Positions 62,207 through 64,000 of a stretch of 64,000 bases of DNA are shown piece by piece (the stretch's first letter is position 1; each line of letters starts with the position of its first letter). Made by a program: the position numbers and the translations under genes. Source of the stretch: Prosthecodimorpha staleyi (GTDB taxonomy: Bacteria > Pseudomonadota > Alphaproteobacteria > Rhizobiales > Ancalomicrobiaceae); contig NZ_JAHHZF010000016.1 in NCBI RefSeq assembly GCF_018729455.1, positions 1 to 64,000 of the forward strand. Reading direction: 5' to 3'. The notes under the pieces were generated by a model. That model was not told the origin of the DNA and did no database searches. It saw nothing but the letters and a program-made list of their open reading frames with translations.

Positions 62207-63367
62207 ATGCTGATTTCCGAAATCGTCGCCGAAGAGAACGACTTCGTCGCCCTGCGGCGGCAACTGCACAACCGCCCCGAACTCGGCTACGAGGAGCATG
62301 AGACCAGCGACCTGGTCGCACGCCTGCTCGGCGACTGGGGCTATGCGGTGCATCGCGGTCTGGGCGGGACTGGCGTCGTCGGCACGCTCACGGCCGGCAC
62401 GGGCACGCGGCGGATTGGCATCCGCGCCGACATGGATGCCCTGCCGATCCTGGAGGAGACCGGGCTCGCCTATGCGAGCGCTATCCCCGGCAGGATGCAT
62501 GCCTGCGGACATGACGGTCACACGGTCATGCTGCTTGCTGCCGCCCGCCATCTCGCCCGCTCGCGCAGCTTCGACGGCACCATCCATCTGATCTTCCAGC
62601 CTGCCGAGGAAGGCCTTGCCGGCGCCCGGCGGATGATGGACGAAGGCCTGTTTCGGCTGTTCCCGTGCGACGCGGTCTTCGCCGTGCACAACTGGCCGAA
62701 CCGGCCGGTCGGCGATTTCCTGTTCCGGCCGGGTGTGCTGATGTCCGCCGCCGACAACGTGATCATCACCATCGAGGGCAAGGGCGGCCACGGCGCCCAT
62801 CCCGAAATGGCGGTCGATCCGATCGTGGCCGGCGCCTCCACCGTGATGGCGCTGCAGACGATCGTCTCGCGCAACATCGACCCGCAGGAGCCGGCGGTGA
62901 TCACCGTCGGCGCCTTCCAGTCCGGGCAGGCGTCCAACGTCATCCCGGGCGCGGCGACCTTGAGACTATCCGTGCGCAGTTTCGCCGAGTCCGTACACGA
63001 CCAGTTGGAAGACCGCATCACCGCGGTCGCGCGACTGCAGGCGGAAAGCTACGGCTGCACGGCAACGGTCGACTATCGGCGCATCTATCCGGCACTGGTC
63101 AACACGCCGGAGGAAACCGCCTTCGCTCACGCCCTTGCGGTGGAGATCGCCGGCGCCGACCGGGCCCATATCGTGGCACGCCCGACGCCCGGCAGCGAGG
63201 ACTTCGCCTTCATGCTGCAGGAGAAGCCGGGCTGCTACTTCCTGCTCGGCGCCGGCGACGGACCGATGCTGCACCACGCCAAATTCGACTTCAACGACGC
63301 CATCCTGACCCGCGGGGCAAGCTTCTGGGTCCATCTGGCCGAGCGCTATCTCGCCAAGGCGGCGTGA
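62207..63367 (+). CDS. M20 family amidohydrolase (hippurate hydrolase-like)
   Basis: The 386-residue metal-dependent hydrolase has the M20D landmarks: C100-G-H102 in HACGHDGH, E134/E135 in QPAEEG, H161 in AVHNWPN, GGHGAHPEMAVDPI in the lid domain, and PGSEDFAFML near the end. It cleaves N-acyl amino acids or related amides, with two metal ions in the cytoplasm. ATG 62207 gives the family's normal N-terminus; a frame extends 14 codons upstream without support. Confidence 0.92.
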   Translation: MLISEIVAEENDFVALRRQLHNRPELGYEEHETSDLVARLLGDWGYAVHRGLGGTGVVGTLTAGTGTRRIGIRADMDALPILEETGLAYASAIPGRMHACGHDGHTVMLLAAARHLARSRSFDGTIHLIFQPAEEGLAGARRMMDEGLFRLFPCDAVFAVHNWPNRPVGDFLFRPGVLMSAADNVIITIEGKGGHGAHPEMAVDPIVAGASTVMALQTIVSRNIDPQEPAVITVGAFQSGQASNVIPGAATLRLSVRSFAESVHDQLEDRITAVARLQAESYGCTATVDYRRIYPALVNTPEETAFAHALAVEIAGADRAHIVARPTPGSEDFAFMLQEKPGCYFLLGAGDGPMLHHAKFDFNDAILTRGASFWVHLAERYLAKAA

Positions 63368-63466
63368 GCGCGGCGCGGCCGCACCGGGACGCGGCGCCGG
63401 GATAGGGACGTCGATGGACGCGGGGGCTGCCGACGAGGGGCGCCGGCAGACGCGGGGGAACGCCGT

Positions 63467-63925
63467 TCAGATGCGGATCATCGCCCCCACTTCTGCGGCG
63501 TCGGCCGGGGCGTCGTCCTCGTCCGACGGAGCGGCGATGACCTCGCTCCAGGCACGGATCGTGTTCAGATAGGTTTCCATGATGCGCGCCAGGCGGGCAC
63601 CGTCGAGGCCACGCCAAGCGACCGGCAGGGTCAGGATGACCCGCGGCGTCTCGTCGCCGGACAGGCTCAAGGTCGCGCCGAGCGTCGCATGCCAGAAATG
63701 GTTGCCCTTGAGCAGGTCTTCGTAGACCGCAGGTCCGTTGGCCGGCACGCCGAGATCGGTGATCAGCCAGAGGGCGTCGGCATCCGCGCGATACTGAAAG
63801 TTGATCTGCAGGCCGCCGTCGAAGGCGAGGGCGGTCGCGCCGTCCGCGTCGAGCGCCAGGGCCGGTAGACCGATCTGGCCTCCGAACTCGGTCAGCAGAT
63901 TGGCAAGCGCCGGATCGATGTTCAT
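63467..63925 (-). CDS. CesT/Tir-chaperone-like type III secretion chaperone
   Basis: The 152-residue acidic protein begins INPD-like (MNIDPALANLLTEFGGQIGLPALALDADGATALAFDGGLQINFQY), the helix-then-sheet pattern of class I type III chaperones, with a short acidic tail. Such proteins dimerise and hold one effector for secretion. GGGGGGA lies 6 bases before the ATG. Upstream genes lie outside the window, so the partner is unknown. No other type III gene is visible here. Confidence 0.55.
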   Translation of the reverse strand: MNIDPALANLLTEFGGQIGLPALALDADGATALAFDGGLQINFQYRADADALWLITDLGVPANGPAVYEDLLKGNHFWHATLGATLSLSGDETPRVILTLPVAWRGLDGARLARIMETYLNTIRAWSEVIAAPSDEDDAPADAAEVGAMIRI

Positions 63926-64000
63926 GGCTGTCCCCCCATTCGGATGCGTTGCGGTCCGCCGAAGCGGATCGTTTCCTCTCGGTCTGGCCGGCGTCGCGCC

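Noticed and set aside
1-64000. Search for CRISPR arrays, insertion sequences, integrases, tRNA and rRNA genes.
   Set aside because: No regularly spaced direct repeats of CRISPR type, no transposase or integrase motifs and no RNA gene could be seen by reading; the 203-bp repeat has too long a period and no uniform repeat-spacer pattern.

Overview
This 64 kb window is GC-rich, densely packed bacterial DNA with no rRNA or tRNA gene that I can see. An rkpA/rkpG-type capsule-lipid locus, a KpsC-type capsule protein, an IalB-family protein, CtrA-like TTAACCAT sites and liv-type transporters interleaved with acyl-CoA ligases all point to an alphaproteobacterium, most likely of the order Hyphomicrobiales (Rhizobiales). 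Species cannot be named from the sequence.

Left part (1-35.6 kb), catabolism. A 203-bp tandem repeat sits at the left edge. An enolase-superfamily acid-sugar dehydratase and a divergent GntR regulator follow, then an M14-like metallopeptidase. From 13005 down to 4259 a minus-strand operon encodes enoyl-CoA hydratase, an AtuA-family protein, biotin carboxylase, biotin carrier protein, carboxyltransferase, a DsbA-fold isomerase, a transglutaminase-like protein and a thiolase. Divergently, acyl-CoA dehydrogenase, a short-chain reductase and a MaoC hydratase run to 15841. Together these resemble the acyclic terpene utilisation (atu) pathway: a 3-methyl-branched acyl-CoA is oxidised, carboxylated on the methyl branch, hydrated, cleaved and thiolysed. 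A TetR regulator and an acyl-CoA ligase follow on the minus strand. Two large plus-strand operons (18818-26319 and 26547-35636) each hold a complete branched-chain-amino-acid-type ABC importer with a long-chain-type acyl-CoA ligase inserted between the ATPase and permease genes. This suggests uptake coupled to CoA activation of hydrophobic acids feeding the same pathway.

Middle (35.8-43.3 kb). Here lie a secreted trypsin-like protease with a long disordered linker and a DUF4384-like tail, a GMC oxidoreductase, a carboxymuconolactone-decarboxylase-family gene overlapping a MerR regulator, and a partial hydroxyproline operon (PAS-AraC regulator, DHDPS-family deaminase, proline-racemase-family epimerase).

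Right part (43.8-64 kb), surface. A 2537-residue iterative PKS/FAS-like enzyme (RkpA type) and an alpha-oxoamine synthase (RkpG type) are translationally coupled. They diverge from a two-domain KpsC-like Kdo transferase. This matches the rkp-1 region of Sinorhizobium, which makes a lipid needed for K-antigen capsule. After it come a RecD-like helicase, an IalB-family secreted protein, a large autotransporter, an inositol-monophosphatase-family enzyme, an M20 amidohydrolase, and at the right edge a CesT-like type III secretion chaperone. Several stem-loops, palindromes and candidate operators lie in the intergenic regions.
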